Assembly: GCA_955652245.1 (NCBI GenBank)
Contig: CATPAV010000166.1
Coordinates: 1 to 9,706 of the forward strand
Length of the DNA: 9,706 bases
Source: an uncultured Candidatus Udaeobacter sp.
GTDB lineage: Bacteria > Verrucomicrobiota > Verrucomicrobiia > Chthoniobacterales > UBA10450
Direction: 5' to 3'
Shown in pieces: positions 1 through 6,645 of the stretch; within the stretch, counting starts at the first letter, position 1; every line of letters starts with the position of its first letter. Both the position numbers and the translations under genes were made by a program. The notes under the pieces are model-generated. The model worked only from the letters and a program-made list of their open reading frames with translations. It made no database searches and was not told the DNA's origin.

Positions 1-360
1 ATAATTGCGTTGCCCAGATGAGCGGGCCATGATCGGCGATTTGCGCGGCGAAGTCACAATCTTCATCGCTGCGAGATCGTCCAGATTTTCTTCACGTGCT
101 TCGGCCACGGAACTCAGGGCGTAATTAAATTCGTATTTTTGAATGTCCACACCTTTTTGACGCGCCTTTTCAAGTTGATCGAAAACATGCTGCGCCTTAT
201 CGATCCGGCTCGGTTCTCCCTCAAGTTTCACCCAGCCTTCCCGTGTGATCACCCTCACACCGAGAGAATCTTCGAGATTTTTCAACAGTTTAAGATCGTT
301 GGCGTAGAGAGATTGCAAAGCGCGCGGACTCTCAAACTGCAAAGTGCGTGTCTCAATCAT
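1..360 (-). CDS. phoH: PhoH family protein, N-terminal part (cut by window edge)
   Basis: Translating the minus strand from the ATG at 360 gives 120 uninterrupted codons that run off base 1. The protein begins MIETRTLQFESPRALQSLYA, followed by the pattern typical of the PhoH N-terminal region: a segment GVRVITREGWVKLEGE at about residues 34-49, then a helical stretch, then SSGQRNY at 114-120, which matches the motif just before the PhoH P-loop ATPase core. The ATPase core itself (Walker A and B) lies beyond the window. PhoH proteins are cytoplasmic P-loop ATPases; many are linked to RNA metabolism, but their precise role is unsettled. Upstream in-frame codons have no ATG before the stop of the preceding gene, so 360 is the likely start. 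The GGGAG before the ATG has no spacer, so it is a poor ribosome site. It sits 26 bases after a small secreted-protein gene. Confidence 0.85.
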   Translation of the reverse strand, partial: MIETRTLQFESPRALQSLYANDLKLLKNLEDSLGVRVITREGWVKLEGEPSRIDKAQHVFDQLEKARQKGVDIQKYEFNYALSSVAEAREENLDDLAAMKIVTSPRKSPIMARSSGQRNY

Positions 361-386
361 CTCCCAGCCAATCGAGAAAAACTGGC

Positions 387-836
387 CTATCGGAAACCAT
401 ACACCAGCGCCCAGTGCGTGCGCTCCTCTGGCGATTCTTCGACGTTGACGATTACAAAGTAGCTGCCAGTTGTTTTTGGAATGACGTGCGCGGCCGCAAA
501 GTGACCTTTCTCCCATCCATCCGGCTCTTCCGCGAGCTTTCCATCTGAGTCATAAATGTGCACGGAAATCTTCGCCCGCTCAACCTCTGTGCCCAACCAG
601 AACCAGTATTCGTTGCCTTTAAATAATTGTTGGCGCACCGCTTTTTTCTCTCCCGAACCGAGGTCGCCCCCCCAGTAATCCTCGCGCACCTGAAAACCCT
701 CCTTCACGTAAGGCTCCGCGGCCTGCAGAGCAAACGATTGGGCGTCATCGACCGAGGCAGCAACCGTCGACTGCAGTGCGACAATCAGAACCAGCAGAGA
801 ACTTCCGCGCAAGAGGATTTTGGCCGAGGCATTCAT
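387..836 (-). CDS. small secreted protein, possible PPC-like beta-sandwich
   Basis: The protein is 149 residues from the ATG at 836. It starts MNASAKILLRGSSLLVLIVA, a classic signal peptide with cleavage probable after TVA or VAA near residues 26-27, so it should be exported. An in-frame ATG at 893 would add 19 residues in front of the signal peptide and overlap the previous gene, so 836 is preferred. The mature part has alternating aromatic beta-strands: NEYWFWLGTEVERAKISVHI, then YDSDGKL, then TTGSYFVIVNV, then HWALVYGFR at the end. That order (hydrophobic strand, D-G turn, G-x-Y strand, closing strand) resembles bacterial pre-peptidase C-terminal (PPC) domains, but this is fold inference only. 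No catalytic motif is visible. It starts 10 bases after the upstream secreted-protein gene and ends 26 bases before phoH. Confidence 0.75.
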   Translation of the reverse strand: MNASAKILLRGSSLLVLIVALQSTVAASVDDAQSFALQAAEPYVKEGFQVREDYWGGDLGSGEKKAVRQQLFKGNEYWFWLGTEVERAKISVHIYDSDGKLAEEPDGWEKGHFAAAHVIPKTTGSYFVIVNVEESPEERTHWALVYGFR

Positions 837-846
837 CGACGATTGG

Positions 847-1647
847 TTAATCTCTGGTGACGATGCCAGACCCAAGCCGGGTTGTGATGTCATTGATTTT
901 CTTCACCGATTTCGGAGGGATTCGCGCATTGCCCACGTCGATTAGCGGTTTGACCTGGACAAGAGCGTCCCCAATTTCACGAAGGATCGGCAGATTAAAC
1001 TCTGGCATCGCTTGCAGACGCGTCTGAAAATAGGAAAGTAGGTCCGGCTGATGCAGCAGCTCGGCCCCATCGGCCGAAAAATGCTTGCTTACAACTGATG
1101 TGAGCACCTCCGTGCCGCGCAGCCAGCCGCCTAGACTCACAAGCTGCGACAGTTTCTCGTCATGGACTTCGTTCATCGCCTGCTGCACGCTGTTCTGCGT
1201 GCGATCAAGCTCCTGTCGCACGCTATCCCAATTTCGCTTGTCCGCCGCTTCGATGATGGCTTTGGCATGTGGCGTGATGGAATTACCCACGCCAATTCCC
1301 TTGGCCAACGCCAGAACCCGTTGCCCGATTTCCTTTACGGTCGGTGCATCTTCCGCTTGCACGGCGATGAAGCCATCAGCAATGACTGTCCCAAGCAAGA
1401 GCGCGATGCGCGGCCTTTCTGTAAAATTCGTTCCTTTGTCGTTACGCACGTGTTCCTTCCAGTTTACCGTGCCCAACTTGTTCAGAGCGCCGAATATTTC
1501 ATTCGGTAACGGAACGACTACGTCTTCCACCGTTTTCGACAATTGTTTAATATCGATACGCTGTGGAACCTCGGCGCCATGCACGCACAGCGTTAGGCCG
1601 GCCGCCGCGATTGTACTTAGCTTCAAATATTTAGTGAACGGAGTCAT
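847..1647 (-). CDS. secreted protein of unknown function
   Basis: The protein is 266 residues and I do not recognise the family. The N-terminus, MTPFTKYLKLSTIAAAGLTL followed by CVHGAEVP, reads as a signal peptide with cleavage around residues 24-25, so a periplasmic location is inferred. No lipobox is clear, because the single cysteine is not followed by a typical +2 context and sits before the cleavage site. The rest looks mainly helical and lacks cysteines. Recognisable stretches are EIFGALNKLGTVNWKEHVR (about 50-68), a small-residue helix around ADGFIAVQAED, a helical region with RNWDSVRQELDRTQ, and LVSLGGWLRGTEVL. No enzyme motif or repeat is seen. A GAAGG ribosome site 5 bases before the ATG supports this start. 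It heads a probable three-gene unit ending in phoH and diverges from rfaE1. Confidence 0.75.
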   Translation of the reverse strand: MTPFTKYLKLSTIAAAGLTLCVHGAEVPQRIDIKQLSKTVEDVVVPLPNEIFGALNKLGTVNWKEHVRNDKGTNFTERPRIALLLGTVIADGFIAVQAEDAPTVKEIGQRVLALAKGIGVGNSITPHAKAIIEAADKRNWDSVRQELDRTQNSVQQAMNEVHDEKLSQLVSLGGWLRGTEVLTSVVSKHFSADGAELLHQPDLLSYFQTRLQAMPEFNLPILREIGDALVQVKPLIDVGNARIPPKSVKKINDITTRLGSGIVTRD

Positions 1648-1804
1648 TGGGACCTTCGACTGTTGATTTCGTGTTCGTATTCAGGATTAATGGAGCAACC
1701 TTAAACAGAACTCACGCTGCACACAAATCGCCGGCTACAACATTTTTGACTCCTCTGAATCGAATGAATTCTCCGCCTCGGCGGCATCGCCTCTCACATT
1801 TTTT
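1648..1804. other. divergent intergenic region
   Basis: These 157 bases separate the unknown secreted-protein gene from rfaE1 and must hold both promoters. Besides the minus-strand GAAGG site I see no convincing -35/-10 pair: TTGACT at 1746-1751 has no good -10 at 16-18 bases. There is no RNA gene or long repeat. Confidence 0.6.
1653..1657 (-). promoter_or_regulatory. Shine-Dalgarno site of the unknown secreted-protein gene
   Basis: On the minus strand the bases read GAAGG, five bases before the ATG at 1647. This is one of the few good ribosome sites in the window and fixes the start codon ahead of the signal peptide. Confidence 0.6.
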
Positions 1805-2818
1805 ATGAACTTGACCCGGCTTCAGGAAATCCTCGGACGTGCACCAGCCAAACGAATACTCGTGATCGGCGATTTGATGCTGGACGAATTTGTTTGGGGG
1901 AAGGTGGGCCGCATCTCGCCGGAGGCGCCTGTGCCAGTCGTCGAAGTGACCGGCGAATCCTTTTATCCCGGCGGCGCCGCTAATGTTGCTCGCAATCTCC
2001 GCGAGTTCGTCGATCGCGTTGCGGTGATCGGCTTGTTTGGAAAAGATCGGAGCGGCCAGCGTTTGCGCGAATTATTGGCCGAGCAAAAGATCGACATCTC
2101 CAATGCGGTCGAGGATGAGACATTCCACACCATTGTCAAAACCCGCATCATCGCGCGCCATCAACAAGTTGTTCGTGTCGATCGCGAACAATTCGTCGGT
2201 CCCTCACCGGAACAAGTTGGAAAAATAGTTACCGCGGTCCGAAAGAATCTTCCGGAAACCGATGCCATCATCTTCGAACATTACGGCAAAGGCTTTCTAA
2301 CAACTGAGCTGGTCTCACAGATTGCACGTGACGCCCGTGCAGCGGGTAAAATCGTCGCGGCCGACCCCAATCCTCGATATTCTGTCAATTGGTGTGGGAT
2401 GACCGTGGTGAAGCCGAACCGCGCGGAAGCTTTTCTCGAGGCCGGCATTCCTTGGCGCGATCCCGACGAATCGCCATCAGAAGATGTCGAGCTTACGCGT
2501 GCCGGTCGAGCGCTGCTCAAAAAATGGGAGACGAAATATCTCCTCGTTACCCTCGGCGAACACGGCATGATGCTTTTTCAGGAGAACGAAGCACCGCATT
2601 ACATCCCAACTAAAGCACGCCAAGTTTTCGATGTTTCTGGCGCGGGCGACACCGCCATCGCGCTTTTTACCCTTGGGCTCGTTTGTGAGGCAACACCGGT
2701 GGAAGCGGCCGAAATCGCCAATCACGGAAGTGCCGTCGTTGTCAGCAAACTTGGGACCGCAACCGTGACGAAAGAGGAACTTCTAACCAATTTTCGGGGG
2801 GATTCTGCAAGTGGCTGA
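1805..2818 (+). CDS. rfaE1: D-glycero-beta-D-manno-heptose-7-phosphate kinase
   Basis: This 337-residue PfkB/ribokinase-family kinase phosphorylates D-beta-D-heptose 7-phosphate at C1 with ATP, a cytoplasmic step toward ADP-heptose for the lipopolysaccharide inner core. Seen in the sequence: VIGDLMLDEF at residues 20-29, the RISPEAPVPVV signature of this subfamily at 36-46, the PfkB glycine motif PGGAANVARN at 55-64, KPNRAEA in the C-terminal half, and GAGDT at 279-283, with Asp282 as expected catalytic base. It corresponds to the kinase half of E. coli HldE only; there is no C-terminal nucleotidyltransferase domain, so the adenylyltransferase must be encoded elsewhere. The ATG at 1805 has no Shine-Dalgarno sequence, but the family alignment starts right there. 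Its last 8 bases overlap gmhB, so the two are probably cotranscribed and translationally coupled. Confidence 0.93.
   Translation: MNLTRLQEILGRAPAKRILVIGDLMLDEFVWGKVGRISPEAPVPVVEVTGESFYPGGAANVARNLREFVDRVAVIGLFGKDRSGQRLRELLAEQKIDISNAVEDETFHTIVKTRIIARHQQVVRVDREQFVGPSPEQVGKIVTAVRKNLPETDAIIFEHYGKGFLTTELVSQIARDARAAGKIVAADPNPRYSVNWCGMTVVKPNRAEAFLEAGIPWRDPDESPSEDVELTRAGRALLKKWETKYLLVTLGEHGMMLFQENEAPHYIPTKARQVFDVSGAGDTAIALFTLGLVCEATPVEAAEIANHGSAVVVSKLGTATVTKEELLTNFRGDSASG
2796..2802 (+). promoter_or_regulatory. Shine-Dalgarno site of gmhB
   Basis: GGGGGGA ends 8 bases before the GTG at 2811 and lies inside the end of rfaE1. It supports the GTG as the gmhB start. Confidence 0.55.
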
Positions 2819-3350
2819 TAAATTGTTGCCTGCTGTCTTTGTCGATCGCGATGGGACGATCATGGACGACGCGGATTACTGTTCCGATCCGAAGCAGGTG
2901 CAGATTTTCGCCGGCGTGCCAGAGGCATTGCGGCGTTTGAAATCCAAAGGCTACAAACTCATCATCATCACGAACCAGAGCGGCATCGGGCGCGAACTCA
3001 TCACTATGGAGCAATATCGCGCTGTCGAAGCGAAAGTTCTGCATGAGCTCGGGCCGGATTTAATTGATGCGACTTATTTCTGTCCCGATGTGCCCGACCA
3101 GCACTCCAACTGCCGCAAGCCGGCACCTGGAATGATCTTGCAAGCCAGCCGAGAACACCAGATCGATCTCTCCGGTTCGTTTTTTGTCGGCGATAAAGAG
3201 ATCGACGCCGAGTGCGGCCGCAACGCTGGCGTGCGGACAATTCGTGTTCAAACCGGATTTCAAGCCGACACGACTGACACGGTCGCGGACTGGGTTGTTC
3301 CAGATCTCGTCGCAGCCGCGAAGATAATCGTCGATCTTGCAAATGAATAA
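2811..3350 (+). CDS. gmhB: D-glycero-beta-D-manno-heptose-1,7-bisphosphate 7-phosphatase
   Basis: This HAD-superfamily phosphatase of 179 residues removes the 7-phosphate from heptose bisphosphate, the step after the kinase encoded just upstream. Seen: the catalytic DRDGT at 12-16 (nucleophile Asp12, acid/base Asp14), the second HAD motif with ITNQSGIGR at 53-61, RKPAPGM at 102-108 and VGDKEIDAE at 126-134. Length and motif order fit GmhB/histidinol-phosphatase-type HADs. The zinc loop is unusual: it reads CPDVPDQHSNC at 91-101, so it has two cysteines and one histidine but not the usual C-x-H plus C-x-C pattern. The start is GTG at 2811, with a good ribosome site and an 8-base overlap with rfaE1. 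Its end overlaps kdsB by 8 bases. The related histidinol phosphatase activity is less likely given the lipopolysaccharide neighbours. Confidence 0.88.
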   Translation: MADKLLPAVFVDRDGTIMDDADYCSDPKQVQIFAGVPEALRRLKSKGYKLIIITNQSGIGRELITMEQYRAVEAKVLHELGPDLIDATYFCPDVPDQHSNCRKPAPGMILQASREHQIDLSGSFFVGDKEIDAECGRNAGVRTIRVQTGFQADTTDTVADWVVPDLVAAAKIIVDLANE

Positions 3351-4092
3351 GGCGGCCGGAATAATCCCGGCGCGCTGGAATTCCACGCGTTTTCAGGGAA
3401 AACCGTTGTATCTTATTGCCGACAAGCCACTTCTTCGCCATGTTTGGGAACGGTGCCAACGCGCCAAAAAATTGGATTCCGTTATCATCGCCACCGATGA
3501 TATGCGGATTGCAGATGCGGCTTTTCGCTGGGGCGCGGAAGTCGCGCTTACTTCGCCGCGCCACCAAAGCGGGACTGATCGAATCGCGGAAGTCGCGCGC
3601 AAAGCGAAACGGTTCACCTTCATAATTAATATTCAAGGCGACGAGCCGTTAGTCGATCCTCGGTTGATCGACAAACTCGTCGAAAAACTGGAACGCAATC
3701 CCAGGATCGACATCGTCACTGTGGCGCATCCGTTCGACGATCCGGCGGAAGCGTCCTCGCCGCATCAGGTGAAAGTTGTTGTCGATCTCGCGGGGCGCGC
3801 GCTCTATTTCTCTCGCGTCGCCATCCCCTTCCCGCGCGATCTTTCACGAATAAAATATTTGCGCCATCAGGGTATCTACGGATTCCGCCGCGAGATGCTG
3901 CTCCAGTTCGTGAAATGGAAACCAACTCCGTTGGAGCGCGCCGAATCACTCGAACAATTGCGCGCTCTTGAAAATGGTGTAAGTGTTCATGTGCTCGTCA
4001 CGAAACATGGATCGCCCGGCGTTGACACGCCCGAGGACGCAGTAGCGCTGGAGCAAAAACTTGCTCGCGCAAGAAGGAGCGCCCTCTCGTGA
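3343..4092 (+). CDS. kdsB: 3-deoxy-manno-octulosonate cytidylyltransferase (CMP-Kdo synthetase)
   Basis: This enzyme activates Kdo with CTP to CMP-Kdo for lipid A-core assembly in the cytoplasm. From the ATG at 3343 the protein is 249 residues, the usual KdsB length. Seen: the nucleotide-binding N-terminus IIPARWNSTRFQGKPL at 7-22, ATDD near 50-53, HQSGTDR near 74-80, the metal/CTP motif NIQGDEP with Asp100, and RHQGIYGFRR in the C-terminal half. The canonical loop is closer to A-S-T-R-x-P-G-K-P-L; here Gln replaces the Pro, which looks tolerable. A TTG at 3337 would add two residues but is less likely than the ATG. The ATG lies in the stop region of gmhB (8-base overlap), and the gene ends in a 4-base GTGA overlap with pyrG, which makes its CTP substrate. 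Confidence 0.94.
   Translation: MNKAAGIIPARWNSTRFQGKPLYLIADKPLLRHVWERCQRAKKLDSVIIATDDMRIADAAFRWGAEVALTSPRHQSGTDRIAEVARKAKRFTFIINIQGDEPLVDPRLIDKLVEKLERNPRIDIVTVAHPFDDPAEASSPHQVKVVVDLAGRALYFSRVAIPFPRDLSRIKYLRHQGIYGFRREMLLQFVKWKPTPLERAESLEQLRALENGVSVHVLVTKHGSPGVDTPEDAVALEQKLARARRSALS
4074..4079 (+). promoter_or_regulatory. Shine-Dalgarno site of pyrG
   Basis: A full AAGGAG lies 9 bases before the GTG at 4089, inside the end of kdsB. It is the strongest ribosome site in the window. It confirms the GTG start and may raise pyrG translation above simple coupling. Confidence 0.7.
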
Positions 4093-5762
4093 AATACATT
4101 TTCATCACCGGCGGCGTTGTCAGTTCCTTGGGCAAAGGCCTGGCCGCAGCTTCGCTCGGTACACTGCTTGAGTTGCGCGGTTTGCGCGTTGTCTTCCAAA
4201 AATTCGATCCGTATCTCAACGTCGATCCCGGAACGATGAATCCGTTCCAGCACGGCGAAGTTTATGTGCTCAACGACGGCGCAGAGACCGATCTGGATCT
4301 TGGTCACTACGAACGTTTCACCAACTGCGTTCTCTCACGACACAATAATCTTACCAGCGGCCAGGTTTACGAGAGCGTAATTTTAAAGGAGCGGCGAGGC
4401 GATTATCTCGGCAAAACCGTACAGGTAATTCCGCACGTCACAGATGTGATCAAGGACCGCATTCGCGAACTCTCTGACGAGAGCAAATACGACGTTGTCA
4501 TCACCGAAATCGGTGGAACAACTGGGGACATCGAGGGGTTGCCATTTCTGGAAGCAATCCGGCAATTCATTCTTGAAGCGGGCGCGCAGAATGTCGTGAA
4601 CATGCATGTCACGCTGGTGCCTTACATCAAGGCCGCCCATGAATTGAAAACGAAGCCCACCCAGCAAAGCGTCGCCAAGTTGCGCGAGATTGGTCTGCAG
4701 CCGCAGGTCTTGATTTGCCGCACGGAGAATCCGCTCGATCGCGATGTGCGGCTGAAATTGTCGATGTTCTGCAGCGTTTCGCCAAAGGCAGTCATCGAAG
4801 CGCGCGATGTCGAGCATACGGTTTACGAATATCCCTTGATGCTGCACGCCGAGGAGCTCGATAAACTCGTGTGTGATCTTCTTCACCTCGAAACTCCCGA
4901 ACCCGACCTGGCAAACTGGCGAAAATTTGTCGAGCGCGTCATCAGCCCGAAGAAACGCGTCAAAATTGCAGTAGTCGGCAAATACATTCACCTGCAGGAC
5001 GCCTACAAAAGCATTTATGAATCGCTTACCCACGCGGCCGCGAGCCAGGATTGTGGGATCGATCTTAAACTAATCGATGCCGAATCGCTCCAAGACGGTG
5101 TTGACAGTCAGCTCAAAGATGTCGCGGGCGTCCTAATTCCAGGCGGTTTTGGCGAGCGCGGCGTCGAGGGGAAAATCAGGGCGGCGCAGTTTGCTCGCGA
5201 ACACAAGGTGCCGTATCTCGGTCTCTGCCTCGGCATGCAAGTGGCCACGATTGAATTCGCGAGAAATGTTTGTGGAATCAAAAATGCAAACAGCACCGAG
5301 TTCGACAAAGACGCTGCGGAGCCAGTGATCTCACTTCTGGAGGAACAACGTGGTGTGCGCACCAAAGGCGCGAGCATGCGGCTCGGCACATGGCCGACAA
5401 AAATCGCCCCCGGCACGCTTGCCGGGAACATCTACCGTCAGGCAGACGTACTCGAGCGACACCGCCATCGTTACGAATTCAATATGAAATACCGCGACCG
5501 CATGATCGAGAAAGGCTTTACGATCTCCGGAACTTCACCTGACGGTACACTTGCGGAGCTGATCGAATTGCGCGATCACCCTTACTTCCTCGCATGCCAG
5601 TATCATCCCGAGTTTCAAAGCAAACCGAATAAACCACATCCGTTGTTCAAGGGATTTATTCGGGCCTGTCTTGCGCATCAACCGGACGGTGCGCCGCGCG
5701 TCGCAACCGATCCATTATTGCCGCCCCGAGTCCCCGATCGGGAACTTGTTCCGCAACGATAA
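4089..5762 (+). CDS. pyrG: CTP synthase (glutamine hydrolysing)
   Basis: This cytoplasmic enzyme makes CTP from UTP, ATP and glutamine. The 557 residues contain both domains. The N-terminal synthetase starts MKYIFITGGVVSSLGKGLAA with the P-loop at about 8-17, followed by FDPYLNVDPGTM, QHGEVYVLNDGAETDLDLGH and EIGGTTGDIEG. The C-terminal class I glutamine amidotransferase has GLCLGMQ with nucleophile Cys380 and the YHPE motif giving His506 and Glu508. The start is GTG, overlapping the kdsB stop by 4 bases with a strong AAGGAG upstream. The conserved fold ends near Gln531 (FIRACLAHQ); about 26 extra residues follow, rich in Pro and Arg. That tail is encoded antisense to the 3' end of the Sua5 gene. 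The kdsB-pyrG pairing links CTP supply to its use in CMP-Kdo formation and occurs in other bacteria, including Chlamydiae. Confidence 0.97.
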   Translation: MKYIFITGGVVSSLGKGLAAASLGTLLELRGLRVVFQKFDPYLNVDPGTMNPFQHGEVYVLNDGAETDLDLGHYERFTNCVLSRHNNLTSGQVYESVILKERRGDYLGKTVQVIPHVTDVIKDRIRELSDESKYDVVITEIGGTTGDIEGLPFLEAIRQFILEAGAQNVVNMHVTLVPYIKAAHELKTKPTQQSVAKLREIGLQPQVLICRTENPLDRDVRLKLSMFCSVSPKAVIEARDVEHTVYEYPLMLHAEELDKLVCDLLHLETPEPDLANWRKFVERVISPKKRVKIAVVGKYIHLQDAYKSIYESLTHAAASQDCGIDLKLIDAESLQDGVDSQLKDVAGVLIPGGFGERGVEGKIRAAQFAREHKVPYLGLCLGMQVATIEFARNVCGIKNANSTEFDKDAAEPVISLLEEQRGVRTKGASMRLGTWPTKIAPGTLAGNIYRQADVLERHRHRYEFNMKYRDRMIEKGFTISGTSPDGTLAELIELRDHPYFLACQYHPEFQSKPNKPHPLFKGFIRACLAHQPDGAPRVATDPLLPPRVPDRELVPQR

Positions 5763-6645
5763 GATCAACATCGAGCACGTCCAACTCGCGCAAATAGCGA
5801 AAGAGATTTGCCGCGGCTTCGCGCAAGTCTTGGCGTTCGCTTAAGTAGCGAACCGCCGCGAAATTCTTCTTTGATTCAACCGGATTCCATCCGAGCAATC
5901 CGACGCGCTGGTTTTTGTCCGGCGAAAAATAATTCACATCTTCGATCAATCGCAGCGGTGCTTTCGGAGCATAATGCGTGGGTAGTTGTCCGGGCGCGGA
6001 AACCTTTTCCGCGGAAGCGAGGTTATCAATGTTGTCAAATTCCGATAATTGATCCTCCGTAATCGGGCCGCGGCGGAGGACGTGGATCCCGCCGGCGCAA
6101 ATCGCGACAATGGTCGATTCGATTCCATGAGTGGTCGGACCACCGTCGATAATCAGCGGGATTTGATCCTTCAGATCGTCAAGAACGTGCTGCGCGGTTG
6201 TCGGGCTAACGCGGCCGAAGCGGTTTGCACTTGGCGCCGCGAGCGGTTTTCCAAATCCTCGAATAATTTCGGAGAAAACCGGATGCGCGCTGACGCGAAC
6301 GGCGACGGTGTCGAGGCCCGCAGTTACAATTTCGGGAACGATTTCCCGTTTCGGCAAAACCATCGTAAACGGACCGGGCCAAAACCTATCGGCTAGTTTC
6401 AAGATCAATTGTCGACCTTGCGCGGGAAGATCGACAACTTTCTCCAGCCACTCGCGATCCGGCAAATGAACGATTAACGGATCGAAACGGGGGCGTTCTT
6501 TCGCTTCGAAGATTTTTGCGACGGCAATCGGATTGAGTGCGTCGGCCGCCAATCCATAAACGGTTTCCGTTGGCAGCGCGACGATTGCGCCTTGGCGAAG
6601 CAATTCAACCGCCGCAGTGCGGTCGGTTGAAATTTCCGTTTTCAC
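5656..6645 (-). CDS. sua5: L-threonylcarbamoyladenylate synthase, Sua5 type
   Basis: The protein is 329 residues with two domains. Residues 1-200 are a YrdC/TsaC domain, which makes threonylcarbamoyl-AMP from threonine, bicarbonate and ATP for the t6A base of ANN-decoding tRNAs. Visible motifs are LPTETVYGLAADA at 24-36, KERPRFDPL at 49-57, FWPGPFT at 88-94 and the ATP/substrate motif PSANRFGRVSPT at 138-149. After a linker comes the extra C-terminal domain that separates Sua5/YwlC from short TsaC: APGQLPTHYAP at 217-227, then a Rossmann-like part (GLLGWNP), ending with the conserved GLGAAIMDRLRRAA at about 305-318. The start is GTG, in a 4-base overlap with the purE stop. The last 107 bases lie antisense to the end of pyrG. 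Both reading frames look real, because the Sua5 motif is conserved across the overlap. Confidence 0.93.
   Translation of the reverse strand: MKTEISTDRTAAVELLRQGAIVALPTETVYGLAADALNPIAVAKIFEAKERPRFDPLIVHLPDREWLEKVVDLPAQGRQLILKLADRFWPGPFTMVLPKREIVPEIVTAGLDTVAVRVSAHPVFSEIIRGFGKPLAAPSANRFGRVSPTTAQHVLDDLKDQIPLIIDGGPTTHGIESTIVAICAGGIHVLRRGPITEDQLSEFDNIDNLASAEKVSAPGQLPTHYAPKAPLRLIEDVNYFSPDKNQRVGLLGWNPVESKKNFAAVRYLSERQDLREAAANLFRYLRELDVLDVDLIVAEQVPDRGLGAAIMDRLRRAAHRPVDAQDRPE

Noticed and set aside
1085..1666. 193-codon open frame on the plus strand
   Set aside because: It is antisense to the secreted-protein gene at 847-1647, which has a signal peptide and a ribosome site. The antisense product is Ser/Thr/Cys/Pro-rich with no recognisable motif.
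1746..1774. TTGACT as -35 of an rfaE1 promoter
   Set aside because: At 16-18 bases downstream the sequence is TTCTCC-like, with no acceptable -10 box.
1773..1784. CCGCC-TC-GGCGG inverted repeat ahead of rfaE1
   Set aside because: The arms are only 5 bp with a 2-base centre, and this is expected by chance in GC-rich DNA. There is no T-run, so it is not a terminator.
3337..3342. TTG start two codons upstream for kdsB
   Set aside because: The ATG at 3343 gives the normal KdsB N-terminus, and TTG is a rarer start with no better ribosome site.
3004..3636. 210-codon open frame on the minus strand
   Set aside because: It lies antisense to gmhB and kdsB, both clear enzymes. Its Arg-rich low-quality product is typical of a shadow frame.
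4383..5033. 216-codon open frame on the minus strand
   Set aside because: It is antisense to the conserved core of pyrG and has no motif of its own.
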